From Lachnospiraceae bacterium (GTDB lineage: Bacteria; Bacillota; Clostridia; Lachnospirales; Lachnospiraceae), in contig VSNM01000001.1 of NCBI GenBank assembly GCA_009774245.1, positions 42,647 through 106,646 of the forward strand: DNA of 64,000 nucleotides, written 5' to 3'. A model generated the notes under the pieces. That model ran no database searches and was not told the DNA's origin. It worked only from the letters and a program-made list of their open reading frames with translations. Positions 8,607 through 17,654 of the stretch are shown piece after piece (position 1 is the first letter of the stretch; the number at the start of each line of letters is the position of its first letter). A program made the translations under genes and the position numbers.

Positions 8607-8608
8607 GC

Positions 8609-8715
8609 TTGACAATTCGTTAGTAAAATGTTATATATATTATAGTAAATAATTTATTATAAAATAGTAAATAAATAAACGAACAAATAATAAATAATTT
8701 ACTTATTTTGTATAA
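8609..8715 (+). promoter_or_regulatory. Galactan operon promoter with LacI operator-like sites
   Basis: TTGACA (8609-8614), a 17-base spacer and TATATA (8632-8637) form a good sigma-A promoter. The spacer contains TTAGTAAAATGTTA, matching the centre of the operator at 7540-7570. Downstream, the AT-rich leader repeats AGTAAATAA-type half-sites up to about 8710. The match suggests repression by the adjacent LacI protein. The leader to the start codon is about 200 bases. Confidence 0.75.
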
Positions 8716-8839
8716 TAAATTAGAAATGGCGTGCAGGAGTTGTAAAAGGACTATTTAGGAATTGTGCAGAAATGGACAAGTCAAGATGCATATGGAATTT
8801 TATATGGAAATTTTATATGGAAAAAAGGAAAGGAGCGTT

Positions 8840-9913
8840 ATGGAGTTTATAAAAGGAATGGATATTTCCATGCTGAGGGAGCTCGAGGAGTACGGTGCAG
8901 TCTATTATCATCATGGAAAACAGCAGGATTTGTTTGAGATTCTCCGTGAGTCAGGTGTCAATCTGATCAGGCTGAGGCTGTGGCATAATCCGTACTCATT
9001 ACAGGGGGAACCTTACGGCGGTGGGACAAATGATTTTCATACCACACTGGTATTGGCAAAGCGCGCGGCGGCACAGGGCATGAAGTTCATGCTCAATCTG
9101 CATTACAGTGATTTCTGGACAGATCCGTCGAAACAGTTCAAGCCAAAGGCATGGGAGAAAATGAACCTGCAGGAGTTGGAGGAAGCGGTGTATCAATATA
9201 CAGATCAGACATTGTGTGCGCTGCGAGCGGAGTCTGTAGAGCCGCAATATGTGCAGGTCGGAAACGAGCTGACAAACGGTTTGTTATGGCCGGAAGGTCA
9301 TGTGAACCGTCTGGAAGATATGGCCCGTTTATTGAATGCCGGAATTTCCGCAGTGAAGGCGTTTCACCCGGAGACTGCCGTGATGCTGCATCTGGACTTT
9401 GGGACGGACAATGCGCTGTACCGCAGATGGTTTGAGGCAGCTGAGAAGTTTCAGTTATCATATGACATCATAGGGATGTCATATTATCCATACTGGAACG
9501 GAAAACTGGAGCTGCTGGAACAGAATATGGCAGACATCAGCAGGCGTTTTGGCAAGGACATTCTGGTGGCGGAGACTGCGATCGGGTACACGGCGGATTC
9601 GCTGGGCTGCGCTGGAATGGTCTACTCACAGGAGCTTGCGCAGAAGACAGACTACTCGCCGACGAAGCAGGGGCAGCAGCTTTTTCTAAAGGAACTGACG
9701 AGGACGATACGCAATGTTCCAGACCACCGCGGCAGGGGATTTATATACTGGGAGCCAGAGTGGCTGCCGCTCCCGCAGTGTGCGTGGGCAAAGCCGGCGG
9801 GCTGCGAGTACACCAATGATAAGGGTGTTCTGGGAAACTCATGGGGAAATCAGGCGCTGTTTGATGAGCAGGGAAATGCAAATCCGGCGTTGGAAAATTT
9901 AAAGGAAATGTAG
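8840..9913 (+). CDS. ganB: Arabinogalactan endo-beta-1,4-galactanase, GH53
   Basis: This 357-residue GH53 enzyme cleaves beta-1,4-galactan. It is recognised from the N-terminal KGMDISML block, RLRLWHNP, LNLHYSDFWTDP, VQVGNELTNGLLW with the acid/base E143, and LVAETAIGY with the nucleophile E245. The ATG at 8840 is chosen because AAAGGAG lies 5 bases upstream and the family N terminus starts there; an earlier in-frame TTG at 8762 lacks support. No signal peptide is present, so it probably works in the cytoplasm on imported galacto-oligosaccharides. It is the first gene of an operon with the binding protein and two permeases. Confidence 0.93.
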   Translation: MEFIKGMDISMLRELEEYGAVYYHHGKQQDLFEILRESGVNLIRLRLWHNPYSLQGEPYGGGTNDFHTTLVLAKRAAAQGMKFMLNLHYSDFWTDPSKQFKPKAWEKMNLQELEEAVYQYTDQTLCALRAESVEPQYVQVGNELTNGLLWPEGHVNRLEDMARLLNAGISAVKAFHPETAVMLHLDFGTDNALYRRWFEAAEKFQLSYDIIGMSYYPYWNGKLELLEQNMADISRRFGKDILVAETAIGYTADSLGCAGMVYSQELAQKTDYSPTKQGQQLFLKELTRTIRNVPDHRGRGFIYWEPEWLPLPQCAWAKPAGCEYTNDKGVLGNSWGNQALFDEQGNANPALENLKEM

Positions 9914-9926
9914 GAGGAGAAAGACG

Positions 9927-11201
9927 ATGATGAAAAAAAGAGTTGTAAGTATCATGATGACGGCTGCAGTGCTGACAGGTCTGCTGGCAGGCTGTGGCGG
10001 CGGTTCAGGGAATGGAACGCAGGCAGCGGATGCTGACAGCGGGGACAGGACTGAGGCGTCTGCGGCGCAGGATGGTTCCAAGGGACAGGAAATCGTGGTG
10101 TGGACACAGATGATGGACAATGAGGCGGCGTTACTGCAGGAATATGCGAACAAATGGGCGTCAGAGACAGGAAATACAGTGTCCGTGATCTCGCAGCAGA
10201 CGGATATTCAGCAGTTCTCGCAGGCGGCAAACAGCAAGGGCGGCCCTGACGGAATGTTTGGTATCCCCAACGACCAGCTGGCGAATTACGTGTCTGCCAA
10301 CCTGGTTGAAGAGATACCTGCAGATCTATATCATGACAGTGATTTTGTCGATGCGGCGGTACAGGCAGGCTACGTAAACGGCAAAAAGTTTGGGTATCCG
10401 ATCACGGTGGAGACGCCTTTTTTGTTCTACAATACAGACCGTGTGCCAGAGGCGCCGCAGTCATGGGAGGAAATGGTCGAACTCGCAAAGGAAAACGGCG
10501 GTATTGTATATGAAGCGACCAGTGTATACTATAATCTGGGCATGCTCCGCGCATTTGACAGTTATATCTTTCAGGAGACGGACACAGGCTACGATACTTC
10601 GGATATCGGGCTTGGAAATGCAAACGCGGTGAAAGCGTATGAGTTTGTCAATCAGCTGGCAAACGAGTATGGATTTTTCTCTTCTGATATTACATACGAT
10701 ATGGCAAAGAGCAGCTTCCAGAACGGTGAGGCGGCATTCTATATCGGCGGCGCGTGGGACGTGGCGGGATTTACAGAGGCAGGCACGGCATTTGGCGTTT
10801 CCGACATGCCAACCCTGAACGGGAAAGATTTCGTGACGCCCGTGGGAACCTATGTCGGATTTGTGAGTGCGAAGTCAGATGCAAAGGAGGAGACCTTTGC
10901 GCTTTACCAATATCTGGTGGACAATGCCCTGGTTCCGCTTTACGAGGAGGGCAGCCGTATTCCGGCTACGTACAAGGCGCAGGAGTCTATTGACAACGCA
11001 TCGGAGGCGACAAAAGCGCAGATTGCCCAGTGCGAGAAAGGAGAACCTCTTCCGACTGTCTCGGAGATGGGACTCATCTGGCAGCCTTTTTCAGACAATA
11101 TGAAACTCATGTTTACAGGGACGATTTCCCCACAGGAAGCGGCCGGATATATCGAACAGCAGGTAAAAGAGTCCATCGAGATGATGCAGTCAGGTCAATG
11201 A
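9927..11201 (+). CDS. Sugar ABC transporter substrate-binding lipoprotein (MalE/GanS type)
   Basis: This 424-residue extracellular solute-binding protein is of family 1. A lipoprotein signal peptide ends in the lipobox LLAGC followed by GGGSGNG, so the mature protein is lipid-anchored on the outer face of the membrane. The fold is MalE-like, with motifs such as VWTQMMDNEAALLQEYANKW near the start of the mature domain and EAAFYIGGAWDV in the middle. With the GH53 enzyme and LacI regulator next to it, the likely ligand is a galacto-oligosaccharide; this is inferred from context. A strong AGGAGG-type site precedes the ATG, 13 bases behind the galactanase gene. Confidence 0.92.
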   Translation: MMKKRVVSIMMTAAVLTGLLAGCGGGSGNGTQAADADSGDRTEASAAQDGSKGQEIVVWTQMMDNEAALLQEYANKWASETGNTVSVISQQTDIQQFSQAANSKGGPDGMFGIPNDQLANYVSANLVEEIPADLYHDSDFVDAAVQAGYVNGKKFGYPITVETPFLFYNTDRVPEAPQSWEEMVELAKENGGIVYEATSVYYNLGMLRAFDSYIFQETDTGYDTSDIGLGNANAVKAYEFVNQLANEYGFFSSDITYDMAKSSFQNGEAAFYIGGAWDVAGFTEAGTAFGVSDMPTLNGKDFVTPVGTYVGFVSAKSDAKEETFALYQYLVDNALVPLYEEGSRIPATYKAQESIDNASEATKAQIAQCEKGEPLPTVSEMGLIWQPFSDNMKLMFTGTISPQEAAGYIEQQVKESIEMMQSGQ

Positions 11202-11238
11202 TGACCAGATATAATGTGATGAAAGGGGACGAATCACA

Positions 11239-12150
11239 ATGAAAAAAAGAAAAGATACCAGAACGGCTTTGTTGTTCATTGCACCGGCATTTATTTCCAT
11301 CATCATTTTTACAATTGCACCGATTGTTTATACTGTTTTTATATCATTTACAAACTACAATATGTATCATCTGGACAGTTATGATATGGTCGGTCTGAGC
11401 AATTATATCAGTGTGATTACGGGGAGTATCAGTGAGATATTTTTTCCGGTGCTCGGTTGGAACATTGTATTTGCTGTGATCTGTACAGTGGGGGGATATG
11501 CGATTGGAATGTCCCTTGCGGTACTTCTGAATAACCCGCATATGAAAGAGGCAAAGCTTTACAAATCGATATTGATTATCCCATGGGCTTTGCCGGCGAC
11601 CATCGCGATACTGTCATGGCAGGGGCTTCTGAATGAGAGCGCAGGCGGAATTAATACCCTGCTGAAAATGTTTGGAATCAGTGGTATTCCATGGATGACA
11701 AACGTGTTTTGGGCAAGGGTTGGCATTATTATTGTCAATCTCTGGCTGGGATTTCCCTATATGATGAATGTCTGCCTTGGTGGCCTGCAGTCGATCGACG
11801 CGGTTTATTATGAGGCGGCGCGTGTGGACGGGGCGACAAAATGGCAGAGCTTTAAGGCTATCACGTTTCCGATGGTGCTGCGGCTGTCCATACCGCTGAT
11901 CGTGTCCAACTTTGCCTTTAATTTCAACAATTTTTCAAATATTTTCATGATCACCGGCGGTGGGCCTGCAAGGGTTGGTTCCCAGTTTGCGGGGAGCACG
12001 GATATCCTTGCAAGTACGATCTACAAGATGACGACACAGTCCAACCGTTATGAATTGTCGGCAACGCTGAGTGTGATATCCTTTTTGATCGTCGGGACAT
12101 TGACACTGATCAATCTGAATCTGTCGGGTGCGTTTAAGGAAGTGGATTAG
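11239..12150 (+). CDS. Sugar ABC transporter permease, MalF/GanP type
   Basis: This 303-residue integral membrane permease has six or so hydrophobic segments starting at ALLFIAPAFISIIIFTIAP. The cytoplasmic EAA loop, which contacts the ATPase, is visible as EAARVDGATKWQSFKAITFP near residue 195. It forms a heterodimer with the next gene's product. No ATP-binding subunit is encoded in this operon; Firmicutes commonly use one shared MsmX-type ATPase for such transporters, so it is expected elsewhere in the genome. Confidence 0.93.
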   Translation: MKKRKDTRTALLFIAPAFISIIIFTIAPIVYTVFISFTNYNMYHLDSYDMVGLSNYISVITGSISEIFFPVLGWNIVFAVICTVGGYAIGMSLAVLLNNPHMKEAKLYKSILIIPWALPATIAILSWQGLLNESAGGINTLLKMFGISGIPWMTNVFWARVGIIIVNLWLGFPYMMNVCLGGLQSIDAVYYEAARVDGATKWQSFKAITFPMVLRLSIPLIVSNFAFNFNNFSNIFMITGGGPARVGSQFAGSTDILASTIYKMTTQSNRYELSATLSVISFLIVGTLTLINLNLSGAFKEVD

Positions 12151-12160
12151 GGGGAGCGTT

Positions 12161-12985
12161 ATGAAGAAAAATAAAAAGAGCCTGCTTTTATCAAGAATCG
12201 TAATCTGGATCGCGATGGTCATTGTCACGTTTCCTGCGCTGTGGATTGTGATGGCGTCCTTTTCCAAAGGAGACAGTTTTTTCTCATCGACACTGTTTCC
12301 GGAAGAGCTGAGCCTGGTCAACTATCAGAGGCTGTTCGCGGAGACGGATTTCGGATTGTGGGTATTTAATTCACTGAAATTATGTTTTCTGGTCGCTATC
12401 ATACAATTGGCGCTGACAACGACGGCAGCATATGCCTTTGCGAGAATCCGCTTTCCGGGGCGCTCCAAGGGCTTGATGACGGTGCTGGTTCTGCAGGTAT
12501 TTCCGAGCAGCATGGCACTGGCAGGGTATTATGTGATCATCTATAAATTTGGACTTGTCAACAATATGCTTGCGATCGTATTTGTCCTTGCCGCGGGAAG
12601 CGCATATAATATATGGCTGTTGAAATCCTATATAGACGGCATTCCAAAGGAACTCGATGAGAGCGCTTTTGTGGACGGTGCGGGACATCTGACGACCTTT
12701 GTAAAGATCGTGCTGCCGCTGGCAATGCCGCAGATTGCGGTGATCTTTATCTTTTCGTTTATCGCCACATACAGCGAGTATGTGATTTCGTCTGTATTCC
12801 TGCAGACGCCGGACAGTTACACGCTGTCGATCGGTCTGCAGTCCTTTATCGCGGATCAGTTTAACACGCACTGGACAATGTTTGCAGCGGCGGCAGTACT
12901 GGCGTCTGTGCCGGTTATGGTGATCTTTCTGTTACTGCAGAGGTACATACAGGGCGGACTTGTAGCAGGCGGGGTGAAAGGGTAG
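12161..12985 (+). CDS. Sugar ABC transporter permease, MalG/GanQ type
   Basis: This 274-residue inner-membrane permease is the partner of the preceding MalF-type protein. The EAA loop reads ELDESAFVDGAGHLTTFVKI. ATG at 12161 is used because GGGGGAG precedes it; an earlier in-frame ATG at 12128 lies inside the upstream gene. The last codons overlap a hairpin shared with the convergent gene downstream. Confidence 0.93.
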   Translation: MKKNKKSLLLSRIVIWIAMVIVTFPALWIVMASFSKGDSFFSSTLFPEELSLVNYQRLFAETDFGLWVFNSLKLCFLVAIIQLALTTTAAYAFARIRFPGRSKGLMTVLVLQVFPSSMALAGYYVIIYKFGLVNNMLAIVFVLAAGSAYNIWLLKSYIDGIPKELDESAFVDGAGHLTTFVKIVLPLAMPQIAVIFIFSFIATYSEYVISSVFLQTPDSYTLSIGLQSFIADQFNTHWTMFAAAAVLASVPVMVIFLLLQRYIQGGLVAGGVKG

Positions 12986-13003
12986 ATATCAACATATCTA
13001 CCC
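12980..13003. terminator. Hairpin between convergent genes
   Basis: GGGTAGATAT (12980-12989) pairs perfectly with ATATCTACCC (12994-13003) around CAAC. It covers the ends of both the permease gene and the convergent gene at 12998. There is no long T-tract, so termination strength is uncertain. Confidence 0.55.
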
Positions 13004-13864
13004 CACAATGTCCGCTCGTCTCAGTGTGCCGTCCATGTTGCCGTCAATCTCTATGGCATGGCCTGCGAACATGTCGTCATCATAATAGTACAGTGTCAGG
13101 CTGCCCGAGGAATAGATGGTAATGCTTTCGATCGAAATCCTGCCAGAAAAGGCTTCCTTTGTAATATAGATGATGTCGGCGTCTTCGTCCTCTTCATCCT
13201 CATAGTACTCGTCTTCGCCGTCGTACCATTCATTTGCCAGCTCCCAGAGCTGCTCCGTGGCAAAATCGCGGAACTTTTCGTCCCATTCCTTCCTGTTTTC
13301 ATACAGTTCCTGCAGATACAAATGCGCTTTTTCGGCGGTCTCTCCGTCTTCCTCGTCCGTCCGCAGGTAGGCGAGGCACTTGATGCCAAGCCAGTCGACT
13401 ATTCCCTCGAACCAGGAATAGGTTCTGTCGAGCGTAAAGGTTCCAAGGGCGGCGTCCTCGATCAAAACAGGCTGCAGGACATGTTCCTTCAGGGCGTCAA
13501 GCCGCGGCTCGGAGGCATTTTTCTCAACGACTTCGACAACCATGTAACAATTGTTCAGGGTTTTGCGCATATAGGGTTCCAGTGTGATGGGAATGTTTTT
13601 CCGCGCGCGGATGTGGCAGATCTGGTACTGCTTAAAATTGAATCCCCACCCCATTCTGAACTTCGTATTTTTGATCTGCCATTCCAGCCGTCCTGGCTTG
13701 CGGGAAAATTCGCCGGTCTGCATATTGACAGATGCAATAAATTCTGTCGAGGGGTACAGCATGTCGCCTGAACCTGCCGCACCGTTTACAGAGGTCTTGA
13801 TCAGAACCAGCAGATCTGTGATCTCCGGCTCAAAGCGTTTCTCAAATTCTTTGACAGTGTCCAT
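12998..13864 (-). CDS. DUF2262-like protein, function unknown
   Basis: This 288-residue soluble protein has a C-terminal half resembling DUF2262: LGTFTLDRTYSWFEGIVDWLG, a leucine-rich helical stretch, LWELANEWYDG and a final block ending FAGHAIEIDGNMDGTLRRADIVG. An acidic linker DGEDEYYEDEEDEDAD lies before the last block. No catalytic motif is obvious. It is encoded 4 bases behind the gene at 13868-14572 and on the same strand, so the two form an operon. Proteins of this type are often found among contact-dependent toxin immunity genes, but no toxin is present nearby. Confidence 0.7.
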   Translation of the reverse strand: MDTVKEFEKRFEPEITDLLVLIKTSVNGAAGSGDMLYPSTEFIASVNMQTGEFSRKPGRLEWQIKNTKFRMGWGFNFKQYQICHIRARKNIPITLEPYMRKTLNNCYMVVEVVEKNASEPRLDALKEHVLQPVLIEDAALGTFTLDRTYSWFEGIVDWLGIKCLAYLRTDEEDGETAEKAHLYLQELYENRKEWDEKFRDFATEQLWELANEWYDGEDEYYEDEEDEDADIIYITKEAFSGRISIESITIYSSGSLTLYYYDDDMFAGHAIEIDGNMDGTLRRADIVG

Positions 13865-13867
13865 TAA

Positions 13868-14572
13868 TCAATCATACTCCTCACAGATAAACTTGAAATC
13901 CTCCGTTTTCTGCAGCAAAGGAACCGCCTGCTCCCTGATGCGCTCCACCATGAGGTCGACGGTGTACTGGAAGTAAGAGAACATGCCGTCGGAGGCACAG
14001 GCGACAAAGATGTGGAATGCTTCATTGTCGCCATAATAAAGATAGTCCATCGGATAATCACCGGGGTTGTCCACGACGTCCCCATCGTCTGGGTATTCCT
14101 TTTCGATCTCCGCTTTCTGGGTCGGGGTGCCGATCTTGGCGTGGAAGTCATAACAGTCGCCGTCACAGAAATATTCGATGAAAAGTCTGGCGGCAATGTC
14201 TGTGAATGAACCAATCTGCGCAATGATCGCATCTGCGTTTCGGATTGCAAAGTTTTTGAGCCCCTGTTTGGCGTGCTCTGCGTCCGTATAGTGAATATAC
14301 AGAATTAGTTCCCGGTTCTTGAGCTGCGCGGTGATTTTTTGCAGGACGCCGTCGGGAGCGTAGGTGATTTTCAGTGTTTCCATCAGTTCCTTGTCCGAGA
14401 TCTGGTATAGCACGATCTCACGGCAGTCCTCCAGGTTGGGGACTGTGTAGGTGAGGATTTGATACTGATCGTCATAGTCGAGGCAGATCCCGTCGTCAAT
14501 CTCCGTGTGAAACGGCTTGTGGGTGTAGGTGCCTTCTTTGTATCTGGTTGGGATATAACATAAATCTGGCAT
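13868..14572 (-). CDS. Hypothetical soluble protein
   Basis: This 234-residue protein was not recognised. It starts MPDLCYIPTRYKEGTYTH and has a C-terminal region rich in acidic and aromatic residues (GDVVDNPGDYPMDYLYYGDN). There is no signal peptide and no membrane segment. AAAGGAC lies 8 bases before the ATG. It is first in a two-gene minus-strand operon with the DUF2262-like gene. Its size and composition fit an immunity-type or housekeeping cytosolic protein; nothing more can be supported. Confidence 0.6.
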   Translation of the reverse strand: MPDLCYIPTRYKEGTYTHKPFHTEIDDGICLDYDDQYQILTYTVPNLEDCREIVLYQISDKELMETLKITYAPDGVLQKITAQLKNRELILYIHYTDAEHAKQGLKNFAIRNADAIIAQIGSFTDIAARLFIEYFCDGDCYDFHAKIGTPTQKAEIEKEYPDDGDVVDNPGDYPMDYLYYGDNEAFHIFVACASDGMFSYFQYTVDLMVERIREQAVPLLQKTEDFKFICEEYD

Positions 14573-15108
14573 TTAGAAAACGTCCTTTCTATAATATTAA
14601 ATACAAAAATAAGTGCGAAAATATGTTTGAATAAATGTGCTGCTCAATTGTTTAGGTATTGGTTGTATTATAGCACATAGATGTATCTGCTGCAATCATA
14701 GAAAGTTGTATGTATTGATACACGCTATTTTATACATTGGTCAATATAAAAGATGACGAGTTACTGTTCACACAGGATTTGAACAATGATTATCTGGTAA
14801 AGTGTAGATGTGGATTATTTCTAATTTTTTTCAAAGCATTCATTGATAATCAGATTTTGCACTCTGTCCTTAAAGGTTTTATCAATGTTTTTACTGAAAT
14901 GTACTTTGGCAGTGTAAGTGGTATTCCCCAACTTTCGCTTGAAACTGTGGGGCTGTTGCTCATTTTTGTTTCTTCCATATTCTCTGCTCCTTTCCATAAA
15001 AATAGAGCGCATAGACTGGTTACTATACGCTCTGACGCTGTGTGACTATTCTGCTGTGACTGTGGTAATGGTTAGTTAGACAAACTGGAAGTTGTATCAT
15101 GCCGATTT
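14573..15108. other. Gene-poor stretch with mobile-element debris
   Basis: This 536-base stretch holds AT-rich promoter-like sequence upstream of the minus-strand operon, a partial copy of repeat family 2 at 14760-14777 (18 bases identical to 36642-36659) and a TnpW remnant at 14821-14978. The plus-strand reading frame across it has no ribosome site and looks like antisense of the remnant. Confidence 0.6.
14821..14978 (-). pseudogene. TnpW-type transposon protein remnant, frameshifted
   Basis: The C-terminal part reads KRKLGNTTYTAKVHFSK and then DRVQNLIINE, the pattern of small TnpW proteins carried by Clostridial conjugative transposons. The best start is the ATG at 14978, eight bases after AAAGGAG, but that frame (MEETKMSNSPTVSS) runs out of phase with the conserved part by one base near 14935. 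A different upstream ATG would read through in frame but leaves the good ribosome site unused. A one-base indel in a decaying gene is the simplest explanation. No transposase or recombinase is nearby, so only a trace of the element remains. Confidence 0.6.
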
Positions 15109-15603
15109 TCACTCAATATGTTCAACATGAGTTCTTAAAAAGTCAAAATATTTTTGCCCATCATCATCCCCGTCCTCATCAGGTTCAAATATTTCTTTTC
15201 CCTCCATCATATATGCCCTAAGCAAATATTCGGTGGCATTTTTTTCATCCCCAATTTCTAAACAACATTCTCCCAATCGGAGCATGATAAACGGATTTCC
15301 ATACCCCTCACCGCTCAAATTTCCTCGTGCTTTATCAAAACATTCGTGTGCTTTTTGGTATAATTCCTTTTGGAAATAAACATCTCCGATGGCGGCTAAA
15401 AACCATATAGTTTCGCTGTAAAATTGCTGTGGTTCTGGTATGAGTTTAAGTCCTTCTTCCCATACTTGTATAGCTTCCTCATATTGTTCTTCTTCCTCAT
15501 ATTGATTACCTCTTTCAGCTAATTCATCTAACTTAGCTTTGATTTCCGGCGTTATTTCATCAAGTAATACCTCCTCTTTTTTCTTCTTTGAAAATAATCC
15601 CAT
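15109..15603 (-). CDS. Small TPR-repeat protein
   Basis: This 164-residue cytosolic protein starts MGLFSKKKKEEV and contains tetratricopeptide-like helical repeats: QYEEAIQVWEEGLKLIP, FLAAIGDVYFQKELYQKAHECFDKA and the degenerate LGECCLEIGDEKNATEYLLRAY. TPR modules bind other proteins. GGAGG lies ten bases before the ATG. It stands alone between the TnpW remnant and the Imm5-like gene. Similar short TPR proteins accompany toxin immunity genes in this family of bacteria, but no partner can be named here. Confidence 0.75.
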   Translation of the reverse strand: MGLFSKKKKEEVLLDEITPEIKAKLDELAERGNQYEEEEQYEEAIQVWEEGLKLIPEPQQFYSETIWFLAAIGDVYFQKELYQKAHECFDKARGNLSGEGYGNPFIMLRLGECCLEIGDEKNATEYLLRAYMMEGKEIFEPDEDGDDDGQKYFDFLRTHVEHIE

Positions 15604-15863
15604 AATAAAAGGCCTCCAAATCCCGATTTGTATTACTAATAGAATACCACAATCACACTCATATTTCTATCATATTTTAATTAATTTTCTTCCTCTCTTC
15701 GCTTGGTCTTGTTTTGTTGTCTGTTGTGCTGTCGGCTCTCGTTCTCAAAACTGATAGATTAAGTTGATTCCATCAGCGTTAAGATTGCCTGCTTCAGTGG
15801 TCTGTGGTAAATTATATTTAGGAATGCAATAATCAACAAATCAGTTCTTTTGCCATGGATTTG
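15604..15863. other. Intergenic stretch between divergent genes
   Basis: AT- and TC-rich sequence between the TPR gene and the Imm5-like gene. Apart from leader sequence of the flanking genes no structure or reading frame was found. Confidence 0.5.
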
Positions 15864-15872
15864 TGCTATACT
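15864..15872 (+). promoter_or_regulatory. Extended -10 promoter element
   Basis: TGCTATACT is an extended -10 element (TGN plus TATACT) about 47 bases upstream of the Imm5-like gene. No convincing -35 hexamer was seen. Confidence 0.45.
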
Positions 15873-15918
15873 GGAGGGCAAAGAAATAAACCAGAATTGA
15901 ACGAAGGAGGTTTCCGGA

Positions 15919-17643
15919 ATGGAAGTATTGGAACGAGGAGTCAAAGAAGTATCCGAAACAGGCAGACTGTCCTTCCCGACCCGACGGGCGCTGTGGCTGG
16001 CGTTAGGAGCATGGGAGGAGCGGGACGAAATGGACAACAGTCCCCGCAACCTCACCAAATCACTGCAAAAGCGTGCCCAGTTAGCTCTGGACAGTGCCAG
16101 GAAAGTAGCAAAAGTATGGGCAGCCTACGCCCCGGAGGACAAGGGGCCTCAAACGTTGGTGAAACAGGGAAACGCCTATCTTAGCGGCAAACTGGCTGCA
16201 GATAAACTGTCTCAGGCGTGGCAGGGATCAGACTACATGAACCAGACGGAGGAGGAGCGGTACAGCTTTGCCCCCATGGCCGCCATTGCTGCCGAGCGGG
16301 CGGTGGCGGTTGCTCTCTATGACGAGTTCCTGCTGGAACCTCGCTATGCCGATGCCGATGACACTGATCTTGATTCCTATGACAGGGATGCCGCATGGTG
16401 TGCCTCTTTGGCTTGGGCAGGTCAGGATGAGGAGGCCGGCCCGGGGGAACGGAATGTGGCTGAATTAAAATTTTGGGTATGGTATCTGGAGCGGGCATCC
16501 AGGCTGTTGGGGCTGGAGGATTGGAAATTCCCTAAGAAAGCTATCAAAGCTTTTGAGGAGAAACAAGAGTTGGCCAGACCTGTGCCAGAGGAGGTTTCTT
16601 TAGAGAGCCTGACTGATTTTCTGGGACAGGGGGAGTATCGATGCCACTACCGTATTCGAAAAAACTTTAACGCTGGAACAGGTTCTGGTAACGAGGATCA
16701 CGGATATGTCATTTATACGAGATGCCGGAAAGAAGAGGGGGTTTGTCCTAAGTGCAGGACTCATGTTACCAAAGCTGAGTTTTGGTACACGGTGAATATG
16801 TTGGAGACAAGGCTGCCAGGGAATGAGATTTTCATCCAAGTGAATCATACGCTGCCTCTGTTCCACTGTCCTAATCATCCGGATACTTCCTTTGTACCTC
16901 ATAGAGATTATATGAACCCCAAGGCAGCGCTGAAACGATACCTAAAGGAGCCGGGACGGCTTCAGGCATTGCTGGATCAGTTAGAGAGCCGACAGGAAAA
17001 TGTTTTCGAGATTGGGGAGGGGTATCTGGCTTTCAACGGCGATACATACTACCACCATGAAATCATGTTTCCTGCCGGGATGCGGGGGATTCGCTGGCTG
17101 GATACCGAAGCGAAGGAGGTGGTGTCGGGTATGGGGAAGCTGGGGCGCAGCTCCTATATGACAGGAATGACTGAGGAAAGACTGGAAATTGATTTAAAAC
17201 AATTTTGCGCCCGCATCTTTTTCGATGACTTGACTTTTGATGAGTTTCGGGCGGTTTACCCAGATCAGGTGGAGGTCTTGGAGGATGGATGTGTCCAGCT
17301 CACCATGGCGCGCCATTGGGTTCGCTGCTGGCTGGATGGAGAGGGGAGCCTGGAGCGAGTGGTGATTCAGTCCCGATTCCATCTGGAGGTAGATGCAAAG
17401 TCCCCTGTCACCTTAATTAACTTTTTGATGGAGAGATGCCATCTGTCCAAAAATCAGGCGAAGGCAGAGGTGGCGGCGTCGCCTCGCCGCAAAGAGGGGC
17501 TCGCCTATCAATCCGGCAGTCCATTTACCAATCTAACCCGGGCAGAGGCACTGTGTCTGCGATCAGAGCTGCGAAGCTGGGGTATCAAGTGCCGTATCAT
17601 GCCCGTGCCTTTGGGCGAGGAAGGAGACACTGAGCTGCGGTAA
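15919..17643 (+). CDS. Two-domain protein with Imm5-like N terminus
   Basis: This is a 574-residue soluble protein. Residues about 10-190 are alpha-helical and resemble the Imm5 immunity family: FPTRRALWLALGAWEE, VAKVWAAYAPEDKGPQ, repeated AAIAAERAVAVALYDEF-type helices and RDAAWCASLAWAG. The C-terminal 350 residues include two CxxC/H pairs (VCPKCRTH and FHCPNHPD), suggesting a zinc-binding segment, and a final stretch KNQAKAEVAASPRRKEG that resembles the ribosomal-protein L7/L12-like ClpS-type fold seen at the end of some immunity proteins; that last point is weak. AAGGAGG precedes the ATG. A SHOCT-domain gene follows after 11 bases. Confidence 0.6.
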   Translation: MEVLERGVKEVSETGRLSFPTRRALWLALGAWEERDEMDNSPRNLTKSLQKRAQLALDSARKVAKVWAAYAPEDKGPQTLVKQGNAYLSGKLAADKLSQAWQGSDYMNQTEEERYSFAPMAAIAAERAVAVALYDEFLLEPRYADADDTDLDSYDRDAAWCASLAWAGQDEEAGPGERNVAELKFWVWYLERASRLLGLEDWKFPKKAIKAFEEKQELARPVPEEVSLESLTDFLGQGEYRCHYRIRKNFNAGTGSGNEDHGYVIYTRCRKEEGVCPKCRTHVTKAEFWYTVNMLETRLPGNEIFIQVNHTLPLFHCPNHPDTSFVPHRDYMNPKAALKRYLKEPGRLQALLDQLESRQENVFEIGEGYLAFNGDTYYHHEIMFPAGMRGIRWLDTEAKEVVSGMGKLGRSSYMTGMTEERLEIDLKQFCARIFFDDLTFDEFRAVYPDQVEVLEDGCVQLTMARHWVRCWLDGEGSLERVVIQSRFHLEVDAKSPVTLINFLMERCHLSKNQAKAEVAASPRRKEGLAYQSGSPFTNLTRAEALCLRSELRSWGIKCRIMPVPLGEEGDTELR

Positions 17644-17654
17644 GCAGGGAATGC

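Noticed and set aside
13058..13771. 237-residue open frame opposite the DUF2262-like gene
   Set aside because: No ribosome site or domain; the minus-strand gene has coherent domain structure and operon spacing.
14737..15045. 102-residue plus-strand frame
   Set aside because: Antisense of the TnpW remnant and repeat fragment; no start site.
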